Shown here in pieces: positions 14,274 through 15,392 of a stretch of 15,392 bases of DNA (its first letter is position 1; each line of letters begins with the position of its first letter). The DNA is from JAGOUU01 sp964609155. GTDB taxonomy: Bacteria; Pseudomonadota; Gammaproteobacteria; JAGOUU01. Where the stretch lies: assembly GCA_964609155.1 (NCBI GenBank), contig CAZSRF010000043.1:1-15392 (forward strand). Reading direction: 5' to 3'. A model generated the notes under the pieces. The model was not told the DNA's origin. It did no database searches and was given only the letters and a program-made list of their open reading frames with translations. The position numbers and the translations under genes are program-made.

Positions 14274-14701
14274 TTTTTTTGATCTAGCATGGCTAATGTA
14301 AGATGAGGTCTATATAACTCTCGCGCTGCATTTAGTGGTTTTAAACCTTCACTTTCAATGAACTCAACTATTCGATAGTGCAGGGAACGTAACTCATCTG
14401 TTTTAGTAATATTAAATTCTACAGCTTGTTGTCCTGTAAATTGGCCTGAAAGACTGACAGTACTAAAACCAGGGATTTCTAGACTATAGCTAGAATTAAC
14501 TATTGCTGCAATTTTGGAAGCTATCTCCAAAACTCTGCTTTCATCATCAAGCTCAAATTGGCAAACCGTGATATGAGGCAGGCTGGCGTCTCCTAATAGA
14601 TAACCAGCAGTTAGTTCAGAAAAATGCCTGATAGCAAATTGAGTAAAAAAAGCGCTATCTTGAGAAGTGCTGGGTATTAAAACAACATTATATCTAGTCA
14701 T
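14270..14701 (-). CDS. 2H phosphoesterase (2'-5' RNA ligase-like)
   Basis: A 143-residue protein with the two H-x-T signatures that define 2H phosphoesterases: PHITV (H43, T45) and RPHLTL (H133, T135), about 90 residues apart as in the LigT/2'-5' RNA ligase and cyclic phosphodiesterase families. The start YNVVLIPS forms the first strand of the usual fold. Members act on 2',3'-cyclic or 2'-5' RNA linkages; the substrate here is unknown. The ATG at 14701 is preferred over a TTG at 14713; neither has a visible Shine-Dalgarno. The coding region ends in CAA AAA AAA TAG, a slippery run directly before the stop (see the overlapping frame at 13833-14273). It lies 70 bp downstream of the gene ending at 14772 on the same strand. 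Confidence 0.82.
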   Translation of the reverse strand: MTRYNVVLIPSTSQDSAFFTQFAIRHFSELTAGYLLGDASLPHITVCQFELDDESRVLEIASKIAAIVNSSYSLEIPGFSTVSLSGQFTGQQAVEFNITKTDELRSLHYRIVEFIESEGLKPLNAARELYRPHLTLAMLDQKK

Positions 14702-14771
14702 AGCAAATAGCAATATTGATTATTTTATTGTTAATTTAGGCCTGTATGGCAACATGAATATATTTACCGAA

Positions 14772-15392
14772 TTAAGGAGCGCTTAATCTTAATCTCACAG
14801 TTACATCAGCGGGGTTTTCTAATTCTACAGGCATGTATTTAGTATCACATAGAAGACGAGGTGTCTCACGCCATAATATTGATAGCGCAGGGTATTGCGC
14901 AAATACATCAAATACATCACAAATACGTTGTATATTTGTATCACTTGCTTCATGAATACGGATTATCAATTCATGCTCATTGATTGCAATAGCTGGGTAT
15001 TCATGTCCTGCTGTACGTTGTTCAAATATATGTGAAGTAAACCGTGATAAATCGCCACTAAAAACAATTGTCGTAGCTAAAGGATCGCTAGTACGCACAA
15101 TTCTAATCCTGTTAATAGCCTTGGGTTCTTTAACATGAAATTCTAGTACAGCGATTTCCGCTGTACGCGTACTTCTCAATACAATAAAATTTTCATCAAT
15201 TGGCTTATTAAAGCTAGTCTTAAACTTATGCATGCAATCATATAGGAAGTTTGTAAGGATATCGCGCCTTAGGATAGGGGTGATATCATCAAAAGTCTTA
15301 GCACTAGGAACCAGTGCAAATTTTTTAAGGACGTTATATAGTCGCTGGCGCGAAATTGCATAAAAAACTTGAAAAAATTCCAAATAAATGGT
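14772..15392 (-). CDS. Unrecognised protein, 5' end outside the window
   Basis: At least 206 codons, open to the window edge. A TTG at 15383 could be a start but has no ribosome binding site, and the frame continues upstream of it (TIYLEFFQVFY), so the gene is probably longer. The visible part mixes helices (RQRLYNVLKKFALVPSAKTF; LRRDILTNFLYDCMHKFKTS) with strand-rich segments (IVLRSTRTAEIAVLEFHV; RIRIVRTSDPLATTIVFSG; HELIIRIHEA) and ends ADVTVRLRLSAP. No signal peptide or membrane segment is visible and no family is recognised. It may be co-transcribed with the 2H gene. Confidence 0.7.
   Translation of the reverse strand, partial: TIYLEFFQVFYAISRQRLYNVLKKFALVPSAKTFDDITPILRRDILTNFLYDCMHKFKTSFNKPIDENFIVLRSTRTAEIAVLEFHVKEPKAINRIRIVRTSDPLATTIVFSGDLSRFTSHIFEQRTAGHEYPAIAINEHELIIRIHEASDTNIQRICDVFDVFAQYPALSILWRETPRLLCDTKYMPVELENPADVTVRLRLSAP

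Noticed and set aside
1..15392. tRNA, rRNA, CRISPR arrays, riboswitches
   Set aside because: I saw no cloverleaf with a CCA-type acceptor stem, no rRNA-like stretch and no regularly spaced repeats with unique spacers.

Overview
This is AT-rich bacterial DNA with compact genes, purine-rich ribosome binding sites and sigma-70-like promoters. The families present (IS66, LysR, PAS-LuxR regulators, many small Sec-secreted proteins, one very large toxin/effector-like protein) suggest a host- or amoeba-associated gammaproteobacterium, perhaps of the Legionella/Coxiella/Berkiella group. That placement is inference: there is no rRNA or other marker gene here.

Layout. (1) 1-2527: an eroded left end. 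A DUF559-type fragment abuts a TipAS drug-binding-domain gene, which is split by an IS66-family element (377-2414) with inverted terminal repeats and a perfect 8-bp target duplication. The IS is itself defective through an internal tnpC deletion. (2) 2557-4034: a LysR-type regulator divergent from a secreted protein gene, with an inverted repeat in their shared promoter region. (3) 4108-5703, minus strand: a PAS-LuxR regulator, then a conserved promoter box, a cysteine-rich secreted protein and a second small secreted protein with a frameshift in its signal peptide. (4) 5927-11178, minus strand: a 1606-residue multidomain protein with hydrophobic segments, followed by a 124-residue single-pass membrane protein. 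(5) 11357-13769, plus strand: a second PAS-LuxR regulator, the same promoter box, a different secreted protein, then a decayed third copy of the same arrangement running directly into a GNAT acetyltransferase gene. (6) 13833-15392, minus strand: a 2H phosphoesterase whose frame appears linked to a membrane-anchor frame through a run of eight A, preceded by an unrecognised gene that runs off the window.

How it fits together. The most striking feature is a repeated cassette: PAS-LuxR gene, then within about 25-45 bp of its stop the box AAAATTGSGTAGTTTTTAC, a -10 element six bases later, then a short gene that begins with a signal peptide. It occurs intact twice and once as a remnant. The regulators are paralogues but the two intact secreted products are unrelated. 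The 11-base core also lies upstream of the 1606-residue protein, divergent from the second regulator. I infer a small regulon in which related regulators control exported cargo proteins, with the cargo exchanged between cassettes. The remnant cassette seems to have handed its promoter to the GNAT gene.
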